Translations under genes and position numbers: made by a program | Source of the DNA: CAVRXZ01 sp963773035 | GTDB lineage: Bacteria > Acidobacteriota > Vicinamibacteria > Vicinamibacterales > CAVVIG01 | Reading direction: 5' to 3' | NCBI GenBank assembly: GCA_963773035.1 | Contig: CAVYZX010000026.1 | Span: 62,001-126,000, forward strand | Length of the DNA stretch: 64,000 bases | In this document: piece after piece, positions 8,604-17,955 of the stretch | Position numbering within the stretch: position 1 is the stretch's first letter | Layout of the letters: the number at the start of each line of letters is the position of its first letter | The notes under the pieces: generated by a model | The model's input: the letters and a program-made list of their open reading frames with translations, nothing else | Told to the model about the DNA's origin: nothing | The model's database searches: none

Positions 8604-9974
8604 TCACGCGAACTCAATCACGCCGGTGATGATCGTTCGATCTGCGGTGTCCTGAACCGCCTGCCGGCTGTCGGCGAGCGTGTAGCGCTTGGTGATCACC
8701 GACTTCGCATCGATCTTTCCCTTCTCGATCAACTTCACGTAGCGCGGGATGTCGCGCAGGATGTGAAGCCCGCCCTGCTGCCCCGGATGAATCGTGCGGC
8801 CCAATAACGCCAGCGAGAGTCCCGGGAACGGGACGGCCAGCATCGTGAAACCCATCAGCATCACGTGTCCACCCATCCGGGTGCAGTCCCACGCTTGTAG
8901 AACCGTTTTGACGTTCGTGGGATCGGGTTGCGCCTCGACCTTCGGCGGAAATGCCTGCAGCCCGGCGGCTTCGACGACGAAGTCTGCGCCCCTCGCCATG
9001 ACGGCATTCCCCGCCCGTCCCCAGCTGACTCCTCCGGCGAATCTCCGGTCGTTCGGTCCCCTGCACAGCTCGCGCACGCGCTCGACCAGGCCCTCGCCTT
9101 CCGCCACAGGATCGAGCGCAAGGGTCGCACCCATCTTGAGCGCAAATTCGCGACGGTACTTGATCGGGTCGATCGCGATCACCTGACCCGCGCCCGTGAC
9201 GCGGCCCGCCTGGATCGCGCCAAGGCCGACGGGGCCGCAGCCGAAGACCACGACATCCGAGCCGGGTTCGAAGTGCATGTCCGCATGCCCCGCGGCAAAG
9301 CCCGAAGCCAGTTGATCTCCCAGCAGCGTGAGCTCTGCGGCCGGCAGGTCGGTGAACACCGGCACGCAGTATTCCTCGAACGCCGTCATGATCTCGCTCA
9401 TGCCGCCGATGCCGGCCTGGGCGTAGACAGGCGTGCCATCGCGCATCTCGGCAAACGGCGGGAAGGGTTCCACGCCTTGAGCATTCGAGAAAAACGTGAA
9501 CTGGCAATAGTCGGGGCGGCCGTGAAGACACTGATAGCACTGTCCGCACTGCGAGGTGCCGGCGACGACGACCCTGTCGCCCACCTGCACACGCTTCACC
9601 ATGGCGCCCACGGCCTCGACGACCCCGAAACCGCAATGGTTTGGAACCTCCGCACGGCCGATGGTGTTGGTTCCGAGCGCGCCGCGCACGATTGTGTAGC
9701 ACGGCGCCACGGCCGTGGAACGGATTACCACCTGACGCGGGTCGACCGGCCGAAGACGCAGCTCCTGAACGTCGAGCGTGTTGGAATGCCGAACGAGTCC
9801 GCGGAACCCACGACCGGTCTGTGTGCCGGCGAGCACCGCAGGCGCCTGGGTGTCCCGGGCGTCAGGTGCCGCGGTGCCGGTGAGAAAGGCCGCGCTCCCG
9901 CCAAGCGCGGCCGCGCCCGTTCTCAAGACCTGCCGCCTGGAGACCGGTCGCTTCCTCTTGAACTGAGCGGACAT
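8604..9974 (-). CDS. Zinc-binding alcohol dehydrogenase (MDR family) with Tat signal
   Basis: The ATG at 9974 has AAGGAG upstream; the 456-residue product begins with a twin-arginine signal (SRRQVLRTGAAALGGSAAFL). The rest is a medium-chain dehydrogenase. It has a catalytic-zinc cysteine at about residue 92, His113 in NHCGFGVVEAVG, a structural-zinc four-cysteine loop CGQCYQCLHGRPDYC (residues 143-157), and a Rossmann motif VVVFGCGPVGLGAI. These enzymes oxidise alcohols or polyols with NAD(P), normally in the cytoplasm, so a Tat signal is odd. A gap of 35 bp separates it from the upstream MBL gene; they form one operon. The substrate is unknown. Confidence 0.88.
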   Translation of the reverse strand: MSAQFKRKRPVSRRQVLRTGAAALGGSAAFLTGTAAPDARDTQAPAVLAGTQTGRGFRGLVRHSNTLDVQELRLRPVDPRQVVIRSTAVAPCYTIVRGALGTNTIGRAEVPNHCGFGVVEAVGAMVKRVQVGDRVVVAGTSQCGQCYQCLHGRPDYCQFTFFSNAQGVEPFPPFAEMRDGTPVYAQAGIGGMSEIMTAFEEYCVPVFTDLPAAELTLLGDQLASGFAAGHADMHFEPGSDVVVFGCGPVGLGAIQAGRVTGAGQVIAIDPIKYRREFALKMGATLALDPVAEGEGLVERVRELCRGPNDRRFAGGVSWGRAGNAVMARGADFVVEAAGLQAFPPKVEAQPDPTNVKTVLQAWDCTRMGGHVMLMGFTMLAVPFPGLSLALLGRTIHPGQQGGLHILRDIPRYVKLIEKGKIDAKSVITKRYTLADSRQAVQDTADRTIITGVIEFA

Positions 9975-10009
9975 GGTCGTTCTCCTTCTCCGCCAGATTC
10001 GGACGTGGC

Positions 10010-11089
10010 TCAGCGCCGGCCCGCAGCGTCGAGAAGCTCGTAGATTCTGGTGACCGCGATCAGAGGCACGCCAGGACCTTGAATGCCGGGAAAGTGATCC
10101 TTGTGTTTCGTCAGATCTGCGCGCTGCGCGGCCTGTTCTGCCGGAACACCCTGTTGCTTCAATCGACCGACCTCGGTCCAGACGTCGCGCAGGTATGCCT
10201 GAAAATAGTCGATCTTGGCTTTGTCGGTGAACGCTTCGCCATGGCCCGGCAGCACCGTGTCGAAGTCGAGCTTCTTCAGCTCGTCCAATGACGTGACCCA
10301 TTCGTTCACGAACGCGTCGCTCATGTTCGAGAGCGCAGCTGTGAGAAAGTCGCCGGTGCAGACGACCTTCTCCTTCGGAAGAAAGACGACGACGTCGCCG
10401 GCGGTGTGTCCCCGGCCGACAAAGCGAATCTGAATCTCCCGCTCGCCCCGGAACAGCGTCATCTGAGTTTTGAGCGTGACGTTGGGCGGAGTTGGCTTGA
10501 GCTCGGCCTGCGCGAGGACGTTGTTCTCGGCGGCTTGAAGCTGCGTCTGGAGCGCGGCTTTTCGCGCGGCGTCGGACTCTGCGGCGACTCGCTGTTTGAG
10601 CTGTTCGACCTGTTGTGGCAGGCCGGCAAGGTAGTTTTTGAACAGCGGCATGTTGGTCGATCCGCCGAGCAGCATCTGGCGTGTGAATTCGTGGCCGATG
10701 ATGTCGACGCTCCTGTCGAACACCTGGTTGCCGTGCGCGTGGTCGAAATGGAAATGGGTATTGATGACGTAACGCACCGGCTTGTCGGTGATCTCTTTCA
10801 GCTCGTCGAGCAGGACCCAGGCAGCGGCCGGCGAGACGTGGTCATCAACGACGATGACGTCGTTGTCGTTGACGATGACCGCCGAATTGCCAACGACCGC
10901 AAGGGAGCCTGTCCCGATGGCGTGGTAGATTCCATCTTTCACCTTGTTGAAGCGGAACGCTTTTCCGGTATGGCTCGTGCCTGCCGGGGCTTGCCGGGCT
11001 TGCGCCGCGACGCGCCCGAGCGACGGGAGTGGCGCCACAGCGACCGCGATGAGAATCAGGCTCGTGACCAACGCCAGCACAATTCGCAT
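10010..11089 (-). CDS. Secreted MBL-fold metallo-hydrolase
   Basis: I start it at ATG 11089, preceded by GAGGACGG and opening a hydrophobic signal peptide. The 359-residue protein has the intact metal-binding motif THFHFDHAHG, a later RGHTAGDVVVFLP and CTGDF, and the C-terminal PGHGEAF. A predicted helical insertion rich in Gln, Ala and Glu sits between the two halves. It should be a zinc hydrolase of the SoxH or quinoprotein-relay-like type, acting in the periplasm. It is the first gene of an operon with the Tat-type dehydrogenase. The exact substrate is not readable. Confidence 0.88.
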   Translation of the reverse strand: MRIVLALVTSLILIAVAVAPLPSLGRVAAQARQAPAGTSHTGKAFRFNKVKDGIYHAIGTGSLAVVGNSAVIVNDNDVIVVDDHVSPAAAWVLLDELKEITDKPVRYVINTHFHFDHAHGNQVFDRSVDIIGHEFTRQMLLGGSTNMPLFKNYLAGLPQQVEQLKQRVAAESDAARKAALQTQLQAAENNVLAQAELKPTPPNVTLKTQMTLFRGEREIQIRFVGRGHTAGDVVVFLPKEKVVCTGDFLTAALSNMSDAFVNEWVTSLDELKKLDFDTVLPGHGEAFTDKAKIDYFQAYLRDVWTEVGRLKQQGVPAEQAAQRADLTKHKDHFPGIQGPGVPLIAVTRIYELLDAAGRR

Positions 11090-11226
11090 GTTTCCGTCCT
11101 CTTCATTGAAAGTCGACAAATCGTAGCAGATTGCACATCTGTTGGTGTCCGCCGCGACAGCCCTGGGCCGCTCGAATTCGAACACCACGGTACGCCAATC
11201 GCGGGAAGTGTCTTGCTTAAAAACAT

Positions 11227-11240
11227 CCTACGGTAGTAGG
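11227..11240. promoter_or_regulatory. Inverted repeat CCTAC-GGTA-GTAGG between divergent genes
   Basis: A 14-bp palindrome-like sequence lies in the 188-bp gap between the MBL hydrolase and the FAD oxidase. It could be an operator for either. It was seen once only. Confidence 0.3.
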
Positions 11241-11277
11241 TTTCAACCGGACAAAAAATTGGAACGGAGAATCCGAC

Positions 11278-12669
11278 ATGGAAACGCTTGCGACGACAGC
11301 AGAGGGTACACAAGCCACACTCGGGGATGGACACCTGAAAGAACTGCAAAATGCGATTCGCGGGGAGCTGATCGCGAATGATCACACCGGCTATGACGGG
11401 GCGCGTCGAGTGTGGAACGGCAACATCGATCGCCGGCCCGCGCTCATCGTCCGCTGCGCGGGCGTGGCGGACGTCCAGCAATCGGTGAATTTCGCACGTG
11501 CGCACAACCTGCGTCTGTCGGTACGGGGCGGGGGCCACAGCGCGCCCGGGTACGGGACAAACGACGGCGGCCTGGTGATCGATCAGTCGCTGCTCAAGGG
11601 GATTCAAGTCGACCCGGACGCGCGCACGGTTCGAGTGCAAGGCGGAGCGCTCTGGCGCGATCTCGATCACGAAACACAAGCGTTCGGTCTCGCCAGCACG
11701 GGCGGCACGGTGTCCAATACCGGCGTGGCCGGACTCACGACCGGCGGCGGGCTGGGCTGGTTGATGGGCAAGTACGGGCTCGCCATCGACAACCTGCTTT
11801 CAGCAGACATCGTCACGGCGGACGGACAGTTCCACAAAGCGAGCGCCAGCAAAGATCCTGACCTCTTTTGGGCAATCCGCGGTGGCGGCGGCAACTTCGG
11901 TGTCGCCACGTCGCTCGAATTCAGACTGCACCCGGTGTCGCAGGTCCTCGGCGGACTCGTGCTCTATCCGCTGGATCAGGCTCGAGATATGCTCCGCTTC
12001 TACCGCGATTTCTGTCCGACCTTGCCGGACGAGGCAGAAGCGTACGCGGCAGTGCTGACCGCGCCGCAAGGGATGCCCGTCGCAGCATTCATCCTCGGAT
12101 ACAACGGTCCGATCGGGGACGGCGAGAAGATTCTGGCGCCGGCCCGTCAATTCGGAAAACCGATCGCAGATCTCGTCGGCCCAATGCCGTATTCCGCGCG
12201 ACAAAGGCTCCTGGACGAACCGAACGCCACGCACGGTCTGCACCGTTACTGGCGCTCCGCGTTCACGGAGAAAATCTCGGACGACCTCGTGGACACGCTC
12301 GTCGAAGCCGCATCGCGTTTCAGTTCGCCGCTGAGCGCGTTCATCTTCTTCCACATGCACGGCGCGGCGGCGCGTGTCTCGCCCACCGAGACGGCCTTTG
12401 CCCCAAGGCGCGCGCAGTGGGATTTCGACGCCATCGGTCAGTGGGCGAACGGAGCGGAGTCGGCGCAACATATTCAGTGGGTACGGTCCCTGTGGGACAA
12501 GATCGAGCCACAGCTGCAGGGCAGCGCGTACGTCAATCACCTGTCGCAAGACGACAAGCCGGAAAAGATTCGTGCATCGTATGGAAGCAATTACGCGAGA
12601 CTGCGTGAAATCAAACGGACTTACGACCCGAACAATCTGTTTCGGCTGAACGCCAATATCGTGCCGTAA
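11278..12669 (+). CDS. FAD-linked oxidase, PCMH-type with C-terminal BBE domain
   Basis: The start at ATG 11278 is preceded by GGAG. The 463-residue protein has an FAD-binding PCMH domain (about residues 50-220). Its RGGGHS motif puts His87 at the position that binds FAD covalently in this family. GGGLGWLMGKYG and RGGGGNFG follow, and the C-terminal berberine-bridge-type motif is YDPNNLFRLN. The second covalent Cys of bicovalent members is replaced (TGGTVSNTGV), so flavin attachment is probably single. Such enzymes oxidise sugars, alcohols or aromatic compounds with oxygen. No signal peptide is visible. It diverges from the MBL/dehydrogenase operon. Confidence 0.9.
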   Translation: METLATTAEGTQATLGDGHLKELQNAIRGELIANDHTGYDGARRVWNGNIDRRPALIVRCAGVADVQQSVNFARAHNLRLSVRGGGHSAPGYGTNDGGLVIDQSLLKGIQVDPDARTVRVQGGALWRDLDHETQAFGLASTGGTVSNTGVAGLTTGGGLGWLMGKYGLAIDNLLSADIVTADGQFHKASASKDPDLFWAIRGGGGNFGVATSLEFRLHPVSQVLGGLVLYPLDQARDMLRFYRDFCPTLPDEAEAYAAVLTAPQGMPVAAFILGYNGPIGDGEKILAPARQFGKPIADLVGPMPYSARQRLLDEPNATHGLHRYWRSAFTEKISDDLVDTLVEAASRFSSPLSAFIFFHMHGAAARVSPTETAFAPRRAQWDFDAIGQWANGAESAQHIQWVRSLWDKIEPQLQGSAYVNHLSQDDKPEKIRASYGSNYARLREIKRTYDPNNLFRLNANIVP

Positions 12670-12811
12670 CAGGTTGCTGAAATAACCAGCAACCTGAAGT
12701 CTGAAGGGAGAGTTAAAAGGAAGAAGTGAGTCCACAGAGATTTCATCCGACTTCTTCGTTCTGACTTCTGAATTCTCACTTCAGGCTGCGTTTTCAGCAG
12801 CCTGCTTAGCT
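12668..12811. repeat. MITE-like palindromic element A
   Basis: The ends TAACAGGTTGCTGAAA and, on the other strand, TAAGCAGGCTGCTGAAAA are imperfect inverted repeats. The interior has further nested repeats (CTGAAGTCTGAA... / ...TTCTCACTTCAGG). A related element lies at 32036-32170. The ends resemble those of the IS at 54622-55879, so this may be a non-autonomous derivative. Confidence 0.6.
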
Positions 12812-12907
12812 CAACCGTCGGGCCGCCGTTGCGGGGTTTTCCGTCCTCTGTCGCGTTAGGTGGCAGCGGAAAGACCAGTGAGCCAGACCACTGGGTTAGG
12901 AGGACGG

Positions 12908-13978
12908 ATGAAACGGCTGATCGTCACGCTGATGTTGCTCGCTGCGAGCGCACCGCTCGGAGCGCAATGGTTGAGATACCCGACTCCTGGCTTGCCGCGA
13001 ACCCCCGACGGCAAACCCAATCTCACGGCGCCCGCACCCCGAACGGCCGACGGAAAGCCTGACCTGTCGGGCCTCTGGCGGCTGAACGGTTTGGGGTATT
13101 CATTCAATATCTTCGGCGCCCAGAAGGTAGAGATGCTGCCATGGGCGGAGGCCGTGTTCGCCGAGCGCAGCGCGCGCTACGGGAAGGACGGCCCTTCGGC
13201 ACACTGTCTCCCTCCCGGTCCGCGTGCGGGGCTGTTCGGTCAGGAACCGGTCAAATTCGTGCAGACACCCGGGCTGCTGCTCGTGCTCTACGAGGACGCA
13301 CCCACCCGTCAGATCTTCATGGACGGCCGGGAACTTCCCAAGGATCCCAATCCTGCCTGGATGGGGTACTCAGTGGCCCGTTGGGAGGGCGACACGTTCG
13401 TCGTCGAAAGCTCGGGGTTCAACGACAGAACCTGGCTGGATCTGACCGGCCACCCGCACACCGAGGCCTTGCACGTCACCGAGCGCTTTCATCGTCTGGA
13501 CTACGGTCACATGCAGCTCGAGATGACGTTCAACGATCCGATGACGTACCGGAAACCCTGGACCATTGCGGTTGACGTCGAGTTGATCCCTGACACTGAG
13601 CTGCTCGAGAACGTGTGCAATGAAAACGAGAAGGACCGCGGGCATCTCGTCGGAACCGTCGCGGACGAAAAACAGGGAGAAGTGACGGTCTCGGAGGCGA
13701 TTCTGTTCAACTATGCCGGCACCTACATGGCGGGACCGTTGGGCCACATTCGAATCACGGTCGATCACGGCCATCTGGCGTTCAATCTGTCCGGTGGCGG
13801 TGGACAATTTCTCGCGTTTGCGAAATCCGAAGAAGACTTCATTCTTCCCGCTTTGGGAGGAGTGGCGCTGAAGTTCGAGAAAGACGCGCACGGCGCGGTC
13901 GCGTTCCTTCGCATCACGTCGGTTGAAGGGGACATCAGAGCACCGCGGCTGCCCGACAACGCGGGCGGAATCGACTGA
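12908..13978 (+). CDS. Secreted GxPDLxGxW family protein with extra C-terminal beta domain (paralogue 3)
   Basis: The ATG at 12908 has AGGAGG upstream and begins a signal peptide (MKRLIVTLMLLAASAPLGAQ). This 356-residue member carries the N-terminal motif twice in tandem (RTPDGKPNLTAP, RTADGKPDLSGLW). It also has AHCLPPGP, the central block YSVARWEGDTFVVESSGFND, a TERFHRLD strand and the second cysteine in ENVCNENEKD. About 100 extra residues follow, starting YAGTYMAGPLGHIRITV, which looks like a small beta-sandwich found at the ends of beta-lactamase-like proteins. It belongs to a divergent branch together with the genes at 32650 and 51552. Function is unknown. Confidence 0.8.
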   Translation: MKRLIVTLMLLAASAPLGAQWLRYPTPGLPRTPDGKPNLTAPAPRTADGKPDLSGLWRLNGLGYSFNIFGAQKVEMLPWAEAVFAERSARYGKDGPSAHCLPPGPRAGLFGQEPVKFVQTPGLLLVLYEDAPTRQIFMDGRELPKDPNPAWMGYSVARWEGDTFVVESSGFNDRTWLDLTGHPHTEALHVTERFHRLDYGHMQLEMTFNDPMTYRKPWTIAVDVELIPDTELLENVCNENEKDRGHLVGTVADEKQGEVTVSEAILFNYAGTYMAGPLGHIRITVDHGHLAFNLSGGGGQFLAFAKSEEDFILPALGGVALKFEKDAHGAVAFLRITSVEGDIRAPRLPDNAGGID

Positions 13979-14005
13979 CGCACGCGATCAATACGAATTC
14001 CGTCG

Positions 14006-14099
14006 AACCACGAAGAGACACGAGGCACACGAAGCTCTCCACTGTAGCTTCCGGCTTAAGCCGGAAGCCACTTTCGTGTGTCTTCGTTCTTCGTGGTTT
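14006..14099. repeat. CACGAAG-type inverted repeat with nested palindromic repeat
   Basis: Arms at 14006-14033 and 14073-14099 (AACCACGAAGAGACACGA... / ...TCTTCGTGGTTT) enclose a copy of GCTTCCGGCTTAAGCCGGAAGC. It lies between convergent genes. Confidence 0.75.
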
Positions 14100-14137
14100 A
14101 CCAGCGATCGGCCCAGCTCTGGCGCGCCGATGATGAT

Positions 14138-15448
14138 TCAGGCCTGTGAAGAGAGAGCCTTGACTCGGACCCCACCACGAGCGCGGTCGTAGATCCAGAT
14201 CAAACCGAAAACCAGAAGCAGGATGGCGGGAAGGACGGCGACGGCTCGGAAGGACGTCTGCGCCGCGAGGCCTAGGATGCGCTCGAGCTCGGGCCCTGGT
14301 AGAAGCGCGTTGAACGCGGCTTCACCGCCCGCCACGTCAATTTTTCTGTTGTCGTAGATCGATCCCATGATCGGCAGCACGAAGCGGATCGACAACGTCC
14401 CGGCCGTGCCCATCAGCCCCATCAACAAAGCGCCGCCGCGCGGAAACCGCTCCGACGCCGTCGCCAGCATCGTCGGCCACAGATAGCAGACTCCCGTCCC
14501 CCACACGGTCGCCGCCAGCAGACCCGTCAACGGCGAATTCGCAGCACTCAATGAGAGAAGGCCGAGCGAGGCCATGAGGCACGAGCACCACAGCAGCCCA
14601 ATCGACGACAACTTGTGGACGAGGGGACCCGCAAAGTGGCGCATTACGAACATGAGCGCGCTGACGTAGACCAGCAACAGGATCCCCGGCATGTGCACGG
14701 TTCGACTCAAGGCGAAGTCGACCCACTGGCCGGGCGCGAGCTCGGAAGCCGCTGTCAGGAACATCGACAGAAAGAGGACGATGAAGAGAGGATTCCGAAG
14801 CTCGCGGAACATCTCGGCCACCGATACGCCGGCTGCGGCCCGCTCGGTCGGTGGAAACCTGACGCCGATGCACAAGGTCACGACGGCGATGGCTGGCAAG
14901 ACCACGACGAGGAGCTTGGGCTGCCAACCGATACCGGTAGCTGACATCGCGACGCCGAGCAGCCCTCCAATCACCAGGCCGCCTGGCCACCACGCGTGCA
15001 GACTATTCAGCTTCCCGGCTTTTTCTTTCGGATAGAGTGAGGCGATCAGCGGATTGATGACTGTTTCAACCAGCCCCCATCCGATTCCCGTGATCAGCGC
15101 TCCGATCCAGATGCTCGTATAGACGCTCGGGCCCGCCGACAGGGATCCGGCAGAGACCATGAGAAGGGCGCCGATCGCGAAGCAGACTCCCGCCAGGGGC
15201 AGCAGCAGGCCCATGCCGATGTAATCGAGAAGTGGACTGCCGATTGCGATCGTGAGCGCGAATCCCAGAAACGGCAGGCCAAGGATGTTCGCGATCATCT
15301 CGGCGGAATGCGTCTTGTCGATCGGATCGAAGAAGACGCGCTGCAGATCGCTGGCCGTGTTGGCCCGCAGCGCCGCGCCGATGCCGGCCATCGCCAGTGC
15401 CAGGCTGCTGACGAGATAGAGACGGGTCTTGGAGTACCTCTCGTTCAT
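14138..15448 (-). CDS. MFS transporter, FHS/sugar-symporter-like
   Basis: The 436-residue product has about twelve hydrophobic segments and the loop LHAWWPGGLVIGGLLG typical of fucose/glucose-type (FHS) symporters. It should be an inner-membrane secondary transporter. It is the last gene of a three-gene unit with two sugar-isomerase-like TIM barrels, so a sugar or sugar acid is the likely cargo. The start at ATG 15448 has no Shine-Dalgarno sequence: the region immediately upstream is a palindromic repeat, which may have replaced the original leader. Translation may depend on coupling or hairpin structure. Confidence 0.87.
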   Translation of the reverse strand: MNERYSKTRLYLVSSLALAMAGIGAALRANTASDLQRVFFDPIDKTHSAEMIANILGLPFLGFALTIAIGSPLLDYIGMGLLLPLAGVCFAIGALLMVSAGSLSAGPSVYTSIWIGALITGIGWGLVETVINPLIASLYPKEKAGKLNSLHAWWPGGLVIGGLLGVAMSATGIGWQPKLLVVVLPAIAVVTLCIGVRFPPTERAAAGVSVAEMFRELRNPLFIVLFLSMFLTAASELAPGQWVDFALSRTVHMPGILLLVYVSALMFVMRHFAGPLVHKLSSIGLLWCSCLMASLGLLSLSAANSPLTGLLAATVWGTGVCYLWPTMLATASERFPRGGALLMGLMGTAGTLSIRFVLPIMGSIYDNRKIDVAGGEAAFNALLPGPELERILGLAAQTSFRAVAVLPAILLLVFGLIWIYDRARGGVRVKALSSQA

Positions 15449-15450
15449 GG

Positions 15451-15484
15451 CATTGATCTTCCGGCTGAAGCCGGAAGCTACACA
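15451..15484. repeat. Palindromic repeat abutting the MFS start codon
   Basis: CTTCCGGCTGAAGCCGGAAG with the flank ATTGAT occurs just upstream of the MFS start, where a ribosome-binding site would be expected. It is the same sequence as copies near 2939, 24568, 55908 and 57002. Confidence 0.85.
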
Positions 15485-15512
15485 CGCGATTGATTCACAG
15501 GCTACATCCTGG

Positions 15513-16724
15513 CTACGAACGAAACGGCTCGCGGCCCGTCCCCTGGGCCGGGATCCCTTGATCGGCCAACACCTCGTGCTGCAGCGCAAACATGCACGCA
15601 GCGGCCTGATCGATGGCGCGGACGAAGCCGATCGAAGCTTGGAGGATCGGCTTGAGGCGCTCGCGATCCTGGAAGCGCGCCTTCGGGAACTCGTGCTCGA
15701 CCACGAGATGCGTCTGCGCGATGTCGAGCGCCAGGAGCTCTCGAGCCGCAAGCTGATGGTCGAGCCAGTCCACCGTGCGGTTCTGAAGGTAGGCCAGCGG
15801 GTCGTGGCGCGCCGTCCCCGGCAGTTCGTGCTCGGCCAACACCGTTTGCTTCTTCCAGGCGTTGAGCTGATCCGCAGGCCGCGAAGACGGGCGGCCATCC
15901 AGCCAGTCGCCACGTTCCACTGTTTGGCCGCCGTACCCCCAGGCCGCTATTCCCTTGCCGTCGATGACCTGGCCTTTCACGTGAAAGCCGTCGATCAGGA
16001 ATGGGTACCCGCTGTCTTTCAGATACTGGAAGACGGAGCGCGAGTCCTGCCCCATCAGAATGGCGTGCGACGGGTCGTAGTGAATACGGAACTGGTCGCC
16101 GACGCCGTGCTTCTCGCAGATGCGATGCAACGCGATCCACGTTCCGGGCGTGTAGGCGATGTTGTTGTGGAAGCTGTCCCCGCTCGTCCATCCTGGCATG
16201 GGACACTGCTCGACCCGATAGATCAGACCGCACGCTTTCACGTCTTTGAGAAGCGGAATGAACTGCTCCTCGAAATCCCGCAGGTTCTCGTCCATGCTGT
16301 GCGACTGGTTCCGGCCGACGAAGCCGCAGATGGCCTTGACGCCGAGCAACGAGGCGGCGTCCAGGACGCGCCGCATGAACGCATGCTTGGTCGCGCGGAT
16401 CGCCGGATCGTGGTGCAGCATGTTGTCGAAATACCCGATGTCCGACAGCACCAGGCCGGTGGCTTCGAGCGCGTCCTCCACCCGGCGGGCCCGCGTCGAG
16501 TCGAACGGCCGGCGGAGGTCGAGCGTGTTTGCAACCGGGTCGAGCATCGCTTCGGGCGGGACGTCGGCCTGATCCGGGTGAATGGCCGCGGACAGCTGGA
16601 TGCCGTCGACACCAAGCTCCTGCGCGAACGCGATCCAGTCTTCAATCGCACGATCCGGATCGGCGTCCCGTACCTCGCGCGGCGTCAACTCCTGCAGCGC
16701 TGCAGTGAGCACGCCCACCTGCAT
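15513..16724 (-). CDS. TIM-barrel sugar phosphate isomerase/epimerase-like protein
   Basis: I place the start at ATG 16724, because the frame further upstream overlaps the end of the next gene; the ribosome-binding site is weak. The 403-residue product shows the AP-endonuclease-2-like TIM-barrel pattern with probable metal ligands in HHDPAIR, RVEQCPMPGW, HYDPSHAI and DGFHVKG. It lacks a signal peptide. Such proteins isomerise or epimerise sugars, often in catabolic operons. It is preceded by a Tat-type relative and followed by an MFS transporter. The C-terminal third (from GRPSSRPAD) is less typical. Substrate is unknown. Confidence 0.82.
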   Translation of the reverse strand: MQVGVLTAALQELTPREVRDADPDRAIEDWIAFAQELGVDGIQLSAAIHPDQADVPPEAMLDPVANTLDLRRPFDSTRARRVEDALEATGLVLSDIGYFDNMLHHDPAIRATKHAFMRRVLDAASLLGVKAICGFVGRNQSHSMDENLRDFEEQFIPLLKDVKACGLIYRVEQCPMPGWTSGDSFHNNIAYTPGTWIALHRICEKHGVGDQFRIHYDPSHAILMGQDSRSVFQYLKDSGYPFLIDGFHVKGQVIDGKGIAAWGYGGQTVERGDWLDGRPSSRPADQLNAWKKQTVLAEHELPGTARHDPLAYLQNRTVDWLDHQLAARELLALDIAQTHLVVEHEFPKARFQDRERLKPILQASIGFVRAIDQAAACMFALQHEVLADQGIPAQGTGREPFRS

Positions 16725-16795
16725 GAACTTTGGCTCGAACGCCCGCACCGGCCGATTGTATCCGGTCGCACGCGGTTCCTCGGCCGGCTCAGTCC

Positions 16796-17722
16796 TTACG
16801 ACAGGATTCGCTTCGCGTACTCGAAGCACTTTGCGACCTCTTGAATCGGCGTTCCCGCGCCGCGGTACTGGTACTCGATGTAGGTTCGGATCGGCCACTT
16901 CTCCCGTTTGAGCATCACGAGCACCTCGCGGATCGGCGTGTCGCCTTCCCCCCAGGAGACGTTGTCGCCCTCGTTCTTCTTACGGTCCTTGAGGTGAAGG
17001 TTCGTGATGTCGGCGTGGTGCTGCCGAATGTAGGCAACGGCGTCGAAATCGGCCGCGGTGAAGTGGCCGATGTCAAGATTGACCTTGAAATACTTCGACA
17101 GCTTCATCGCGGCGTCGAAGCTCTCCGGCGTGCAGAACTCGTTCGGATCCGTCCGGTTCGAGTGGCCGTGCATCGCCACGATCATTCGATGCTTGTCGGC
17201 AAACGGCACGACGCGCTTCGCAACCGTCAGATTGGTGGACGCCGTGATGATCTCGGCACCCAAAGCCTTCGCCATCTCGAAGCCACGGTCGATCTCGGCG
17301 TCGGTCATGTCGCCGCTGAAGCTGTAGTTGTAGGCGTAGATGGAGATGCCCGCAGCGTCGAATCTTTTCTTGATCGCGCGGAAGTGGTCCAGACCCGTGT
17401 TGGTCCGCCAGGCACGCAGATCCTCTCTGGCTTTCTGCCGCGCGCGGTCGGCCTCGGGCGTGCTCGGTGCGCCTCGCCCGACGTTCGGACCTCGCGGCTC
17501 GACCTGTGGGGCCCACAACTCGCAGTCGCTCAGACCGCAATCGGTCATCGCCTTGATGACGAGATCGATGACGTTACCGTCCTGCGGCTTGGGAAGATCG
17601 CGAAAGCTATAGGTCTGCACGCCGAGCCGAACGCCCCCGAACGTCGAGTCGGCAAGACCGCTGAAGAGCGGCAACGCCAGCCCCGTCAGCGTCAGTCGTC
17701 CGAATTCACGTCGTGTATGCAT
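16796..17722 (-). CDS. Tat-exported xylose-isomerase-like TIM-barrel protein
   Basis: The ATG at 17722 follows GAGG and starts a twin-arginine signal (MHTRREFGRLTLTGLALPL). The 308-residue product has the xylose-isomerase-like TIM-barrel pattern: LGVQTYSFRD, YAYNYSF, MHGHSN, VNLDIGHFTAAD, LHLKDRK and YIEYQYRG, with the acidic and histidine residues expected for metal binding. Tat-type members of this family are common in Planctomycetes and Acidobacteria, and are thought to modify sugars outside the cytoplasm. First gene of the 17722-14138 unit. Confidence 0.85.
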   Translation of the reverse strand: MHTRREFGRLTLTGLALPLFSGLADSTFGGVRLGVQTYSFRDLPKPQDGNVIDLVIKAMTDCGLSDCELWAPQVEPRGPNVGRGAPSTPEADRARQKAREDLRAWRTNTGLDHFRAIKKRFDAAGISIYAYNYSFSGDMTDAEIDRGFEMAKALGAEIITASTNLTVAKRVVPFADKHRMIVAMHGHSNRTDPNEFCTPESFDAAMKLSKYFKVNLDIGHFTAADFDAVAYIRQHHADITNLHLKDRKKNEGDNVSWGEGDTPIREVLVMLKREKWPIRTYIEYQYRGAGTPIQEVAKCFEYAKRILS

Positions 17723-17847
17723 GGGACCTCGCTGATCGAGCGAAACGGCGCGATCAAATGTTTCTGGGTTGCCCGCTGGCGCTATCACACCACCAATCGT
17801 CGCTTTTGTGAAATCGATTCCAATGGCCTGCAAGATGGCATTTCTAA

Positions 17848-17853
17848 ATTATA
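17848..17853 (-). promoter_or_regulatory. -10 element of the TIM-barrel/MFS unit
   Basis: A perfect TATAAT on the minus strand lies about 125 bp before the start at 17722. No good -35 box is visible. Confidence 0.35.
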
Positions 17854-17907
17854 GGCAGACTGACGGCGCTCGAACTTCAGGAACCCCGTGATCGGGAAAA
17901 GCGGCCA

Positions 17908-17913
17908 TATAAT
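17908..17913 (+). promoter_or_regulatory. -10 element of the MFS/spermidine synthase gene
   Basis: A perfect TATAAT lies 43 bp before ATG 17956. The -35 region does not match TTGACA well. Confidence 0.4.
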
Positions 17914-17955
17914 CCCGCACGCACAGGATCCGCCATTTCGGATCCAGGAGTCGAC

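Noticed and set aside
15429..16844. 471-codon open frame antisense to the TIM-barrel gene
   Set aside because: The translated sequence is low in family character and overlaps a clear isomerase-like gene on the other strand.
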